A DNA stretch of 57,797 bases, taken from NCBI RefSeq assembly GCF_002224125.1, contig NZ_NCSM01000088.1:1-57797 (forward strand). The letters are read 5' to 3'. Below the pieces are notes generated by a model that ran no database searches, was not told where the DNA came from, and saw nothing but the letters and a program-made list of their open reading frames with translations. Shown here piece by piece: positions 6,775 through 15,049 of this stretch (the stretch's first letter is position 1; each line of letters opens with the position of its first letter). This DNA is from Streptomyces sp. NBS 14/10. GTDB taxonomy: Bacteria; Actinomycetota; Actinomycetes; Streptomycetales; Streptomycetaceae. The translations under genes were made by a program, and so were the position numbers.

Positions 6775-8707
6775 TGAAGCGGTCCGCCGCCTCGGCGAGG
6801 TCCACGATCGGGTCGGGGTACGCGAGGGCGGCGCGGTCCGGACCGGGCAGCCGCCAGGGACGGTGCACGGCCGGGCCCTGGACGGCGGCGAGTTCGGGCA
6901 CCCAGCGGCGTACGTACTCCCCTTCGGGGTCGTGGCGCAGCGCCTGGGTCAGCGGGTTGAGAATCCGGTTGGGGCGGGTGTCGGTGCCGGTGCCGGCCAC
7001 CCACTGCCAGTTGAGCTGGTTGTTCGCGATATCGCCGTCCACCAGCAGGGCGAGGAAGTGCCGGGCACCGGTGCGCCAGTCGATGTACAGGGTCTTCGCC
7101 AGAAAGCTCGCCGCCACCAGCCGCGCCCGGCCCGGCATCCAGCCCTCCCGCATCAGCTGGCGCATCGCCGCGTCCACCACCGGATAGCCGGTCAGCCCCG
7201 CGCACCAGGCCGCGACCTCGTCCGCGTCATGGCGCCAGCGGTCGTGCCGCGGGCGGTAGTCGCGGTGGGCGGCGTCCGGGCGCGCGGCCAGCACCTGGTG
7301 GTGGAAGTCCCGCCAGGCCAGCTGACGTACGAACGCCTCGGCCCCCGGACCGCCCGCGTCCAGCGCCCGGCGCGCCACCTCCACCGGCGACAGACAGCCG
7401 AAGTGCAGATAGGGGGAGAGCCGGGAGGTGGCGTCCCCGGCCAGGTCGTCCTGCCGCCCGGCGTAGTCCGCCAGCGGCCCCGCCGCCCACCGCCGCAACC
7501 TGCGACGGGCCGCCGTCTCACCCCCGGCGGGCAGATCGGGGGAGGCCGCACCCGGGGCCAGGGACGCCGCGGTGGGCAGGGCGACGGACCGGACCGAGGG
7601 CACGCGAACCACGCGCGGCGCGCGGAGCGGGGCGCGCCACGGCTCGCTGCGCCAGCGGCGGTAGTACGGCGTGAACACCGCGAAGTGGTCCTTGCGCGGG
7701 GCTCCGCCCGAGGTGCCGTGGTCCTCGGCCGACTCGCTGTGGCCCTGGCCCGGCCGGCCGGGGCCCTTGCTGGGCTTGCCGTGGTCCTGGCCCGGCCGGC
7801 CGGGGTCCTTGCTTGGCCGGCCGCGGCCCTCGCTTGGCTGGCCGTGGTCCTGGCCCGGCCGGCCGTGGCCCTTGTCCGGCTGGCCGTGGTCCTGGCCCGG
7901 CTGGTCGGGGCCCTTGTCCGGCTGGCCGGGGCGCCCGCCCCACGTGCCGTGGTCTCCGCCCGACGTGCCCGACTCGCCCGACTCGCCCGACTCGCCCGAC
8001 TCGCCCGACGTGCCGTAATCCCTGCCCGACCCGCTGTGCCCCTTGCCGGACGTGCCGTAGTCCTCATCCGGCTTGCCCCGGCCATGGCCCGACACGCCGT
8101 GGCCATAGCCCGGTTTGCGACGCCCCTCGCCCGTCCTGCCTCGGCCCTCACCCAACTCGCCGCGCCCCTCACTCGACGTACGGCGGCCCTCGCCCGACTC
8201 ACCCCGGCCATCGCCCGGCAGGCGACGCCCCTCGCCCAACTCGCCACGCCCAACGCCCGACGCACCGCGGCCGCTGCCCGAGGGCACGAGCACACCGGGC
8301 GCGACCACCGTCACCGCGCCCTCGTGCACCCGCAGCTCGCGCCGCTCGCGCGCCAGCGCCGCGCGCAGTCGCGCCTCGCGCCGCGCCGCGTAAGCGCTCG
8401 CGCCGCCCGCCACGTGCACCGCCCCGGCCCCGACGCGCGCCGCGACCCGGCAGGTCTCCTGGACCACCTCGCCCCGCCGGACCACGAGCCGTCCGCCGCG
8501 CGCCCGCAGCGCCGCGTCGAGGTCGGCGAGGCAGTCGGCGAGAAAGGCGGCCCTGTTGGGCACGACGAAATCCGCGTCCCGTATCCCGGAATCGATGACG
8601 AACAGCGGCACCACGCTCTCCGCCTCCCGCAGCGCGCCGTCCAGCACGGGGTTGTCGTGCACCCGCAGATCCGCTGTGAACAGGGCGACGCTCACGCGCA
8701 CCGGCAC
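6758..8707 (-). CDS. Deoxyribodipyrimidine photolyase with ~195-residue Gly-rich insertion
   Basis: The protein is a class I CPD photolyase/cryptochrome. The N-terminal alpha/beta antenna domain is seen in ALFTADLRVHDNPVL (residues 8-22), and the FAD domain in RLSPYLHFGCLSP, then RQLAWRDFHH, GYPVVDAAMRQL, GWMPGRARLVAASFL and NNQLNWQWVAGTGTD. Family members have about 440-470 residues; this one has 649 because residues 143-338 are an insertion of GxGRGxxGEGR and GRPGQDHGQPSKG repeats, placed in the linker between the antenna domain and the VFTPYYRRW start of the FAD region. The catalytic segments look intact. It is convergent with the P450 and followed upstream by the SDR gene, which it probably joins in an operon (24-bp gap). 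Light-regulated Streptomyces carotenoid loci also pair photolyase with isoprenoid genes. Confidence 0.92.
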   Translation of the reverse strand: MPVRVSVALFTADLRVHDNPVLDGALREAESVVPLFVIDSGIRDADFVVPNRAAFLADCLADLDAALRARGGRLVVRRGEVVQETCRVAARVGAGAVHVAGGASAYAARREARLRAALARERRELRVHEGAVTVVAPGVLVPSGSGRGASGVGRGELGEGRRLPGDGRGESGEGRRTSSEGRGELGEGRGRTGEGRRKPGYGHGVSGHGRGKPDEDYGTSGKGHSGSGRDYGTSGESGESGESGESGTSGGDHGTWGGRPGQPDKGPDQPGQDHGQPDKGHGRPGQDHGQPSEGRGRPSKDPGRPGQDHGKPSKGPGRPGQGHSESAEDHGTSGGAPRKDHFAVFTPYYRRWRSEPWRAPLRAPRVVRVPSVRSVALPTAASLAPGAASPDLPAGGETAARRRLRRWAAGPLADYAGRQDDLAGDATSRLSPYLHFGCLSPVEVARRALDAGGPGAEAFVRQLAWRDFHHQVLAARPDAAHRDYRPRHDRWRHDADEVAAWCAGLTGYPVVDAAMRQLMREGWMPGRARLVAASFLAKTLYIDWRTGARHFLALLVDGDIANNQLNWQWVAGTGTDTRPNRILNPLTQALRHDPEGEYVRRWVPELAAVQGPAVHRPWRLPGPDRAALAYPDPIVDLAEAADRFRRGRG

Positions 8708-8731
8708 TCACCACCCCGCTCAACCGGCCGC

Positions 8732-10291
8732 TCAGCCGGGCACGGCCGCGTGCGCCTCGGCCCGGGCGGCGACGTTCCGGGCCATGCCGTCGAAGACCAG
8801 ACCGCCGCAGGCCGCGCCGCCCCAGCCGCAGAGTCGGCCGGTCAGCCCGTGCGGCTCGAAGACGGCGTGCTGCCGGTACACCGCGCCGCCCGCCCCGTCC
8901 TCGCCCACCGAGATCTCCAGCCAGGCCGGTCCGGGCAGCGGCAGTTCGGACCGCAGCCGCAGCCGCCGCCGCGGCTCCACCTCCTCGACCCGCCAGAAAC
9001 GCAGCCGGTCCCCGGCCCGCAGCGGGGCGGCCTCCCGGCGGCCCAGGTGCAGACCCACCCGGCCGACCACCGTGTCCAGCCAGCCGCACAGCGCCCAGGC
9101 GGGCGGCAGGGACTGCCAGCGTTCCCCGCGCGCGATTCCCTCCACCGTCTGCCAAAGTTCCTCCGGTGCCGCGTCCACCACCCGCTCGCGGTGGTCGACG
9201 CGGCGGCTGCCGCCCGCCCAGGGCGGGTCCGTCGGCAGCGGATCGCTCGGCTCGGGCATCGGCTCGGGCTGCGCCGCATGCGACCGCAGTGCCAGCCGTA
9301 GCGCCTGGTCCAGGGGGAGCGGACCGTTCGAAGGGCAGTCCAGCAGGCTGGCCGAAGGACCGGCCGAAGGCATCGGCACATAGCGAGCGATATCCCCCTC
9401 CCCGCAGACCACTTCATGCCGTAGCGACTCCACCAACGGGCGGGCGAGGGCGCCCGGTACGGGCGTGACCAGGCCGACCCACAGACTGGAGAGGCGTGGG
9501 GTGAGCACCGGCACGGGGATCACCAGCCGCCGCGGCAGCCCGGCGACGGCCGCGTACCGCCGCATCATGTCGCGGTAGGTGACCACGTCCGGCCCGCCGA
9601 TGTCGAAGGCGCGGTTCACCTCGTACGGCAGTCGGGCGCAGCCCACCAGCAGCCGGAGCACATCGCGGACGGCGATCGGCTGGGTCCGGGTGCGCACCCA
9701 GCGCGGGGTGACCATCACCGGGAGCCGTTCGGTCAGATGGCGCAGCATCTCGAACGAAGCCGAACCCGAGCCGATGATCACACCGGCCCGCAGTACGGCC
9801 GTGGGCACCCCCGACGCCAGCAGCACACGGCCCACCTCGGCCCGCGAGCGCAGATGGGGCGAGAGGTCACGCTCGGGCACCTCGGACGGGGTCAGCCCGC
9901 CGAGGTAGACGATCCGCCGGACCCCGGCGGCGCGCGCCTGTTCCCCGAAGTTCCGGGCCGCCCGGCGGTCGGTCTCCTCGAAGCCGGGGCCGGTCCCGAG
10001 CGAGTGCACCAGGTAGTACGCGACGTCCACGCCCTCCATCGCCGCCCGTACGGACCGCGCGTCCAGGACGTCCCCGCGCGCCTGCCCCACCCGCTCCGCC
10101 CAGGGCTGCCGGCGCAGCTTGTCGGGCGAGCGGACCAGACAGCGCACCGGATGCCCGGCCGCCAGCAGTTCGGGCACCAGTCTGCTGCCGATGTAGCCGG
10201 TCGCCCCGGTGACCAGGCAGCGCGGCGGCGGGGACGAGGGATGCGACGCGGACGACGCGGACGACGGGTCGAGATTGCGGTGATCTGCCAT
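8732..10291 (-). CDS. SDR-family NAD(P)-binding protein with DUF2867 domain
   Basis: The 519-residue protein begins with an NmrA/SDR-type Rossmann domain: CLVTGATGYIGSRLVPELLA at about 23-42, then YYLVHSLG, YLGGL and AVLRAGVIIGSGSASFE. From about residue 330 it carries a second domain of the DUF2867 (START-like) kind, with ELWQTVEGIARGERW, RLRFWRVEEVEPRRRLRL and YRQHAVFEPHGL. I chose the ATG at 10291 because the longer frame runs through the divergent promoter region. The Streptomyces light-induced protein LitQ is, as I recall, of this type and sits with photolyase and carotenoid genes; assignment as LitQ is not certain. It is probably co-transcribed with the photolyase. Confidence 0.75.
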   Translation of the reverse strand: MADHRNLDPSSASSASHPSSPPPRCLVTGATGYIGSRLVPELLAAGHPVRCLVRSPDKLRRQPWAERVGQARGDVLDARSVRAAMEGVDVAYYLVHSLGTGPGFEETDRRAARNFGEQARAAGVRRIVYLGGLTPSEVPERDLSPHLRSRAEVGRVLLASGVPTAVLRAGVIIGSGSASFEMLRHLTERLPVMVTPRWVRTRTQPIAVRDVLRLLVGCARLPYEVNRAFDIGGPDVVTYRDMMRRYAAVAGLPRRLVIPVPVLTPRLSSLWVGLVTPVPGALARPLVESLRHEVVCGEGDIARYVPMPSAGPSASLLDCPSNGPLPLDQALRLALRSHAAQPEPMPEPSDPLPTDPPWAGGSRRVDHRERVVDAAPEELWQTVEGIARGERWQSLPPAWALCGWLDTVVGRVGLHLGRREAAPLRAGDRLRFWRVEEVEPRRRLRLRSELPLPGPAWLEISVGEDGAGGAVYRQHAVFEPHGLTGRLCGWGGAACGGLVFDGMARNVAARAEAHAAVPG

Positions 10292-10442
10292 GCCGGACTC
10301 CGTGACTACAAGACTCCGTGACCGGTGCCTCCCCCAAGCCATGCTCCGGGCCTCCGCCGGGCGGCGCAACCGCCGGGCGCGTGGAGTGGCCGCCCGCCGA
10401 AGGGCGTCGGAGGATGAGAGCAAGCGATGTTTGGAGGGCACG

Positions 10443-10799
10443 GTGTTCGAGGCCGATGACATCCGAAAATGGCGCGACCATGACGTGGTGGACAGCTCCA
10501 GCCGCAAGATCGGCACGTTGGAGTCGATTTACGTGGACACCGCCACCGATGAACCCGCCTTCGCGACGATCACGGTCGGCATGCCGACCCGACGGCGGCT
10601 GGTGTTCGTACCGCTCGACGGCGCGAAGGTGGGCCCGGACTATCTCAAGGTCACGTATCCCAAGAACCTGGTGCGGGACGCCCCGTCCATCGGAACCGAT
10701 GACGTGCTGCCCGCCACCGAGGAAGAGGCGGTCTTCAAGCACTACGAGCTGAGCTATCAGCCGGGCGCCGGCGGTGAGCGACGGCTGGCCCGTCCCTGA
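10443..10799 (+). CDS. PRC-barrel domain protein
   Basis: The start is GTG at 10443, placed 6-9 bases after GGAG. The 118-residue product has a PRC-barrel-like core: IRKWRDHDVVDSSSRKIGTL, ESIYVDTATDEPAFATITVG, RRLVFVPLDGAKVG and LKVTYPKNLVRDAPSI. Such small beta-barrel proteins occur widely in Streptomyces with unknown or stress-related roles. There is no membrane segment. It is followed after 24 bp by a 55-residue membrane protein, probably in the same transcript, and is divergent from the SDR gene. Confidence 0.8.
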   Translation: MFEADDIRKWRDHDVVDSSSRKIGTLESIYVDTATDEPAFATITVGMPTRRRLVFVPLDGAKVGPDYLKVTYPKNLVRDAPSIGTDDVLPATEEEAVFKHYELSYQPGAGGERRLARP

Positions 10800-10823
10800 C
10801 CACTGTGCCCAGGAGAGGGTGAG

Positions 10824-10991
10824 ATGGCGCTGTTCCTGCTGCTGCTCCTGGTGGCCGTCGCCCTGGGGATCACCGGCGCGGTCGTCAACGGGCTGCTCTA
10901 TCTGCTGATCATCGGCGCGGTCGTCTTCCTCGCCGACATGGTCTTCCTCGGCACACAGCTACGGCACAGCGGCAGGCGCCCGGTCCGCTGA
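10824..10991 (+). CDS. Small two-helix membrane protein
   Basis: A 55-residue protein starts MALFLLLLLVAVALGITGAV, preceded by AGGAGAG at a good distance. A first hydrophobic segment covers residues 2-20 and a second (LLYLLIIGAVVFLADMVFLG) residues 24-43; the tail is basic. It looks like the small hydrophobic proteins (DUF-type) that accompany PRC-barrel genes in streptomycetes. The function is unknown. The minus-strand TPP riboswitch reads into this gene in antisense. Confidence 0.7.
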   Translation: MALFLLLLLVAVALGITGAVVNGLLYLLIIGAVVFLADMVFLGTQLRHSGRRPVR

Positions 10992-11035
10992 CGCTTTTCG
11001 CTGGTCTCACTGAGCCGACCCCGGGCACGACAAAA

Positions 11036-11254
11036 CCTGCGAGGTGGGCTCCCTTCGCCGGCATTGTCCGGATCAGGTTGTTGGAGGTCGCCTTCCGGTC
11101 TCCCCGACCTTCCGGCCTCTCAGCCCGACCATCTAGGACGCGCCCTCTCCGGAGAACCTCTCCGTTCCGAAGAACCGAAGTCCTTCTTCCTGAAGTACCG
11201 ACGTTCTCTTTCCTGAACGTGTCTCCGGTCGAGCTCCCTCGCTCGCCCCGCAGG
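11036..11254 (-). promoter_or_regulatory. TPP (thi-box) riboswitch, orphan and with extended P3 arm
   Basis: On the minus strand the conserved 3' half reads ACCTGATCCGG then ACAATGCCGGCGAAGGGAG, the hallmark of thiamine-pyrophosphate riboswitches, and the 5' half carries GGGCTGAGAGG at about 11117-11127. The closing P1 stem can be drawn from 11246-11254 with 11036-11044 (9 pairs, one G-U). Between P1/P2 and CTGAGA lies about 100 nt of small hairpins, so the P3 region is enlarged. Downstream on the minus strand there is no gene for over 700 bp: the next sequence is the antisense of the small membrane and PRC-barrel genes. No thiamine gene is in the window. Identity of the aptamer is strong; what it controls is unknown. 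Confidence 0.82.
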
Positions 11255-11457
11255 CTGTTATTTACGTTACTCCCGCACCTTCTGCGCGACTAGTCCCGGT
11301 CAAACATTTTTTCCTGATTTGCCGACTTTTTCGCTCCACTGTCCCCCTCGGGGCGCCCCCAGGAACGGCCCCGGCATGGGCGCGGAGCGGGCGACAGCCA
11401 TCCGGCACTCCCGCGCCTTGGCTGCGCCGGGTGCCGCTTGCCCGGTAGGCTTTCCGT
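11255..11457. other. Intergenic stretch beyond the riboswitch
   Basis: Together with the riboswitch this makes a 466-bp stretch without a protein gene. An AT-rich patch (11255-11340, with TTATTTACG and CATTTTTTCC) is unusual for the surroundings and could hold the promoters for the minus-strand riboswitch and for the plus-strand gene at 11458. I cannot assign hexamers with confidence. Confidence 0.4.
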
Positions 11458-11754
11458 GTGATCTTCAAGCGCATCGGAAACGGTCGGCCGTACCCCGACC
11501 ACGGCCGGGAAAGCACCCGCCAGTGGGCGGATGTCGCCCCACGCCCGGTACGTCTTGACCAGTTGGTCACCACGAAGCAGCAGCTCGACCTCGAGACGCT
11601 GCTCGCGGAGGACTCGACGTTCTATGGGGATCTCTTCGCCCATGTCGTGAAGTGGCAGGGCGATCTGTATCTCGAGGACGGGCTGCACCGTGCCGTGCGC
11701 GCCGCGCTCCAGCAGCGCCAGGTGCTGCACGCGCGCGTCCTGGAACTCGGCTGA
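11458..11754 (+). CDS. Conserved streptomycete protein, VapB-antitoxin-like annotation
   Basis: A 98-residue protein starts with GTG at 11458 (VIFKRIGNGRPYPDHG). It contains RQWADVAPRPVRLDQLVTT and QLDLETLLAEDSTFYGDL, then HVVKWQGDLYLEDGLHRAV. I recall near-identical proteins beside LytR_C and upp genes in Streptomyces, sometimes labelled VapB-family antitoxin. No toxin gene is adjacent, and the sequence does not show an AbrB or ribbon-helix-helix motif, so I treat that label as unproven. It probably is a core gene co-expressed with the LytR_C protein 136 bp downstream. Confidence 0.75.
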   Translation: MIFKRIGNGRPYPDHGRESTRQWADVAPRPVRLDQLVTTKQQLDLETLLAEDSTFYGDLFAHVVKWQGDLYLEDGLHRAVRAALQQRQVLHARVLELG

Positions 11755-11890
11755 CCGGCCGACGACCGCACGACGCCGCCCACTCGCCGCACACCTGTCC
11801 GACGGGTCCGTTGGCCCTTTCGGGTTGGGCTGTGTGGCAACCATTGATCATTTAGTAGGCATCGTCACCAAGCGGCACTACGCTGCGGCT

Positions 11891-12586
11891 ATGAGCATGC
11901 TCACCCCTCCCGGCATGGGCGGAAAGTACCGCATCACGGGCAACCGTTACCCGCGTATGCGCCGACCCCGAGGCCGCCGTCGGCTCGTATTCGCCGCGAT
12001 GGGTACGGTCGTCGCCCTCGGCCTGGTCGGCTGGGGAACGCTCCAGCTCATCGACGTGTTCTCGGGCGGCGACGACGACAAGACGGTGCGTGCGGCGCGG
12101 GGCACGGCGGACTGCAAACGCGAGCCCGCCAAGGGCCAGGGCCAGAACAAGGCCGACAAGGCTGACAAGACCGGCAAGGCCTCGCGTACGGCCCAGCAGG
12201 CCCCGAAGTCGCTGCCCAAGCCCGCCGAGATCACCGTCAACGTCTACAACGCCACCCCGCGCACCGGGCTGGCCAAGGACACCGCCGACGAGCTGCGGAA
12301 ACGCGGCTTCAAAATCGGCAAGGTGGGCAACGCGCCCGCCGCGTACGACAAGAAGGTCAAGGCCCCCGGCATACTGCTCGGCGCTCCGGCGGCCACGGAC
12401 GGGCCCTTCGACGTACTCGCCACACAGCTCGACGGCGCCCAGACCAAGAACGACGCGCGCTCGGGCAAGGACGTCGACCTGATCATCGGGACCGCGTTCA
12501 AGGATCTGGTCAAGGAGAAGGACGCCGTCAAGGCGATGGCCGCCCTGGCCACACCGAAGCCGTCGTCCTCAGCCCCGACCTGCTGA
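11891..12586 (+). CDS. LytR C-terminal domain membrane protein
   Basis: The 231-residue protein has a short basic cytoplasmic head (about residues 1-30), one membrane helix (RRLVFAAMGTVVALGLVGWG, about 31-50), a Lys/Ala-rich linker (about 65-110) and a C-terminal LytR_C domain. The domain starts at EITVNVYNATPRTGLAKDTA, runs through ELRKRGFKIGKVGNAP and ends near residue 220. The domain occurs in extracytoplasmic proteins linked to cell-wall polymer attachment, though LytR_C alone is not the LCP catalytic domain. It converges with upp across a clear terminator. The short Ser/Pro tail is ordinary. Confidence 0.85.
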   Translation: MSMLTPPGMGGKYRITGNRYPRMRRPRGRRRLVFAAMGTVVALGLVGWGTLQLIDVFSGGDDDKTVRAARGTADCKREPAKGQGQNKADKADKTGKASRTAQQAPKSLPKPAEITVNVYNATPRTGLAKDTADELRKRGFKIGKVGNAPAAYDKKVKAPGILLGAPAATDGPFDVLATQLDGAQTKNDARSGKDVDLIIGTAFKDLVKEKDAVKAMAALATPKPSSSAPTC

Positions 12587-12606
12587 CGCCTCCCGGCCCG
12601 CCGCTC

Positions 12607-12640
12607 CGGCCCGCCGTTCAAAAGGCTCATCGGCGGGCCG
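12607..12640. terminator. Bidirectional terminator between LytR_C gene and upp
   Basis: CGGCCCGCCG (12607-12616) pairs perfectly with CGGCGGGCCG (12631-12640) around a 14-nt loop. Between it and the upp stop codon is a small tandem repeat (two copies of ACTGAGGCCGCTCAG-like sequence, 12655-12688). Confidence 0.7.
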
Positions 12641-12684
12641 CGCCGCTCAGAGGCCACTGAGGCCGCTCAGGCAACTGAGGCCGC

Positions 12685-13320
12685 TCAGCCGGCCGTCCCG
12701 TACATCCGGTCCCCGGCGTCGCCGAGCCCGGGGACGATGTATCCGCTCTCGTTCAGCCGCTCGTCGACCGACGCGGTGACCACCGTGACGGGCGCGCCCG
12801 CCAGCTCGCGCTCCATGGTCTCCACGCCCTCGGGCGCGGCCAGCAGACACAGGGCGGTGACATCGTCGGCGCCACGGGCTATCAGCTCCCGGATCGCCGC
12901 GACGAGCGTCCCGCCGGTCGCCAGCATCGGGTCCAGCACATACACCTGACGGCCGGAGAGGTCCTCGGGCATCCGCGTCGCATACGTCGACGCCTGCAGC
13001 GTCTCCTCGTCGCGGATCATGCCCAGGAAGCCGACCTCGGCGGTCGGCAGCAGCCGCACCATGCCGTCCAGCATCCCCAGGCCCGCCCGCAGGATCGGCA
13101 CCACCATGGGGCGCGGATAGGACAGCCGCACCCCGGTCGTCGCCGTCACCGGGGTCTCGATGTCGACCTGGTCGGTGCGCACGTCCCGGGTCGCCTCGTA
13201 GGCGAGCAGGGTGACCAGTTCGTCGGCGAGCCGCCGGAAGGTGGGGGAATCGGTGCGCTTGTCGCGCAGCGTGGTGAGTTTGTGCGCCACCAGCGGGTGG
13301 TCGACGACATGGATCCGCAT
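12685..13320 (-). CDS. upp: Uracil phosphoribosyltransferase
   Basis: The 211-residue enzyme makes UMP from uracil and PRPP (pyrimidine salvage, cytoplasmic). The family N-terminus [20 protein letters not shown] sets the start at 13320. The PRPP-binding loop is seen in [11 protein letters not shown], and the uracil site in [18 protein letters not shown] at the C-terminus. Length matches the family (about 208-211). Its place beside a tRNA-deaminase-associated gene and tadA is a conserved Streptomyces arrangement. Confidence 0.95.
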   Translation of the reverse strand: MRIHVVDHPLVAHKLTTLRDKRTDSPTFRRLADELVTLLAYEATRDVRTDQVDIETPVTATTGVRLSYPRPMVVPILRAGLGMLDGMVRLLPTAEVGFLGMIRDEETLQASTYATRMPEDLSGRQVYVLDPMLATGGTLVAAIRELIARGADDVTALCLLAAPEGVETMERELAGAPVTVVTASVDERLNESGYIVPGLGDAGDRMYGTAG

Positions 13321-13657
13321 GGCATCGACAGTAACCGAGCGCCCCGACACCCACGCCGCCCGGCCGCGCTTCCGGCCCCTCCCCGGCTCCTCCCGGCGGC
13401 ATGTCGGACAACCCCCCGGCGGTATGCCGGCCAACCCGGATGCACCAAGTGCCACACCTGCGAACCTTCCGCTGGTGAGGCCCGTAACAGTCCCCCTACC
13501 GGTCCGTTTCGGTCCGCGTGAGTTACATCTCTTTGGACTGGTGCACGACGCAGCGCGGAAGACCTCTCGCGAAGCGAAGGTTTCTGTCACGATGCCGATT
13601 GGGGTGGGGCACTGTCCCGCCCGCCCCAGCACGCCTATGACCAGTGGGAGAGTCACG
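13321..13657. other. Divergent intergenic region between upp and the tadA-associated gene
   Basis: The 337-bp stretch should contain the two divergent promoters. I see no coding frame with credible codon use and no clear operator. A GGGAG sequence at 13646-13650 is the ribosome-binding site of the GTG start at 13658. Confidence 0.5.
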
Positions 13658-14176
13658 GTGTACTTCGCCGCATTGCTCGCGCGCACCGCAGAAGGGTGGG
13701 AAGCGAGCGACACAGAGCTCGATGACGTGGAGACCCTGACAGATCTGATCGAGCTGGCCCGTGAGGCCTCAGACGACGACACGGTGCTGGCCTTCATCGA
13801 GCACGAAGACGCGTGGTTCGGCGTCGTCCGTGTGGACGGCGAGGAGGACCCGCACATCTATGTATCGGACGCCGCCGCGGCCGCCCGCAGCTCGTACGGC
13901 CAGATGCTCACTGACGAGCTGCTCGGCCGGGGCGCCGACGAGGACCTGGACAGCCTCGTCGACCTGGACGGCACCGAGGACGGTGAGCCCGACGCGAACG
14001 ACGACGAGGACGCCGACCCGGACGCGCCGGTCCCGGCGGGCCCGCTCGGCGACGCCGACATCCTCGCCGACCTCGGCATGAGCGAGAAGGAGCTGAAGGG
14101 CCTGGACGGGGACGCGCTCGAATCCATCGCCGACATGCTGGGCTGCAGTATGGAGGGGCTGGAGGCGGTGCGCTGA
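13658..14176 (+). CDS. tRNA adenosine deaminase-associated protein
   Basis: The start is GTG at 13658, seven bases after GGGAG; the longer open frame upstream lacks the family's beginning. The 172-residue acidic protein reads [58 protein letters not shown] and ends in a small helical domain ([20 protein letters not shown]). Proteins of this family lie directly upstream of tadA in actinobacteria. A very acidic linker (about residues 100-135) precedes the end domain. The exact biochemical role is unknown; association with TadA is inferred from conserved gene order, here a 25-bp gap. Confidence 0.85.
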   Translation: MYFAALLARTAEGWEASDTELDDVETLTDLIELAREASDDDTVLAFIEHEDAWFGVVRVDGEEDPHIYVSDAAAAARSSYGQMLTDELLGRGADEDLDSLVDLDGTEDGEPDANDDEDADPDAPVPAGPLGDADILADLGMSEKELKGLDGDALESIADMLGCSMEGLEAVR

Positions 14177-14201
14177 CCGCTCCGTCGCCCACACTGGTGC
14201 C

Positions 14202-14708
14202 ATGACCGATCCGCTGTCCGGCCTCCTCTCCGGTCCCGCCCCCGACCCCCTCCGCGACCCCTGGCGCGCACCGATGCGCCTCGCGCTGGAGGAGGCGGCG
14301 CGGGCGCCGGAGACGGGCGACGTACCGGTCGGCGCCGTCGTGCTGGGCCCGGACGGCTCCCCCCTCGGTCACGGCCGCAACGAGCGCGAGGCCCACGGCG
14401 ACCCCACAGCTCACGCCGAGGTCCTCGCGCTCCGCGACGCCGCCGGCCGCCTCGGCAGCTGGCGCCTGACCGGCTGCACCCTCGTGGTCACCCTCGAGCC
14501 CTGCACCATGTGCGCGGGCGCGATCGTCCTGTCCCGCGTGGACCGCGTGGTCTACGGCGCCACCGACGACAAGGCCGGCGCCGTCGGCTCCCTCTGGGAC
14601 GTCGTCCGCGACCGCCGCCTCAACCACCGCCCCGAGGTCGTCCCCGGCGTCCTCGCAGACCAGTGCGCCGCCCTCCTCACCGCCTTCTTCCGCGCCCCCC
14701 GCCCCTAA
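14202..14708 (+). CDS. tadA: tRNA-specific adenosine deaminase TadA
   Basis: The 168-residue zinc deaminase converts A34 to inosine in the tRNA-Arg(ACG) anticodon. Zinc ligands and proton shuttle are visible as HAE (71-73) and PCTMC (100-104, Cys101 and Cys104). VPVGAVVL precedes the active site, and VVYGATDDKAGAVGSLWDVV follows it as in the family. It has an N-terminal extension of about 20 residues. The only recognisable tRNA-Arg(ACG) material in this window is in the broken copies at 48.1 and 54.4 kb. Confidence 0.93.
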   Translation: MTDPLSGLLSGPAPDPLRDPWRAPMRLALEEAARAPETGDVPVGAVVLGPDGSPLGHGRNEREAHGDPTAHAEVLALRDAAGRLGSWRLTGCTLVVTLEPCTMCAGAIVLSRVDRVVYGATDDKAGAVGSLWDVVRDRRLNHRPEVVPGVLADQCAALLTAFFRAPRP

Positions 14709-14750
14709 CCGATTTCGGAGCACGGCCAACCGTCCGCTAAGCTCTCTCTC

Positions 14751-14837
14751 GGTAGCGTGTCCGAGCGGCCTAAGGAGCACGCCTCGAAAGCGTGTGAGGG
14801 GGCAACTCCTCCGTGGGTTCAAATCCCACCGCTACCG
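14751..14837 (+). tRNA. tRNA-Ser (anticodon CGA)
   Basis: The acceptor stem GGTAGCG pairs with CGCTACC (14830-14836), discriminator G14837. The anticodon loop is CTCGAAA with anticodon CGA, reading UCG. A long class II variable arm (GGGGCAACTCC) and GGTTCAAATCC T-arm are present. CCA is not encoded. Confidence 0.95.
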
Positions 14838-14851
14838 CTCTGAAGTACAAA

Positions 14852-14889
14852 GACAAGGGCCCCGACCTGATCAGGTCGGGGCCCTTGTC
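14852..14889 (+). terminator. Terminator of tRNA-Ser
   Basis: A perfect 38-bp palindrome (19 bp per arm, 14852-14870 and 14871-14889, core GGGGCCCTTGTC) starts 15 nt after the tRNA. Folded with a small loop it is a very stable hairpin. Confidence 0.85.
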
Positions 14890-15049
14890 GCGCTCCGGGT
14901 CGTTTTCCGTCTCGTCTTCCGGGTCGTTTTCCGTCCCGATACCGTCCCATTACCGTCGCAGTCCGGGCCCCGCGAGCCGTTCACCGGCCGCGACGGGGTG
15001 TCTCCTCCTACGCTGTGGCCACCGCCACATCACGCTTCTGGGGGGACTG

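Noticed and set aside
7690..8290. Repeats in the photolyase insertion as a tandem array or mobile element
   Set aside because: They keep one open frame and translate to Gly-rich protein repeats, so they are coding low-complexity sequence rather than a separate element.
6863..9301. 812-codon plus-strand frame opposite the photolyase
   Set aside because: It is a shadow of the photolyase and SDR genes; its long Ala/Leu/Arg repeats mirror the Gly-rich insertion.
11458..11754. Toxin-antitoxin pair at the VapB-like gene
   Set aside because: No PIN-domain or other toxin gene is adjacent, and the protein shows no antitoxin DNA-binding motif.
11262..11844. Two minus-strand frames opposite the VapB-like gene
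   Set aside because: No family resemblance; the plus-strand gene with its GTG start is the better reading.
12647..13411. 254-codon minus-strand frame overlapping upp
   Set aside because: Out-of-frame shadow of upp; the upp frame has all family motifs.
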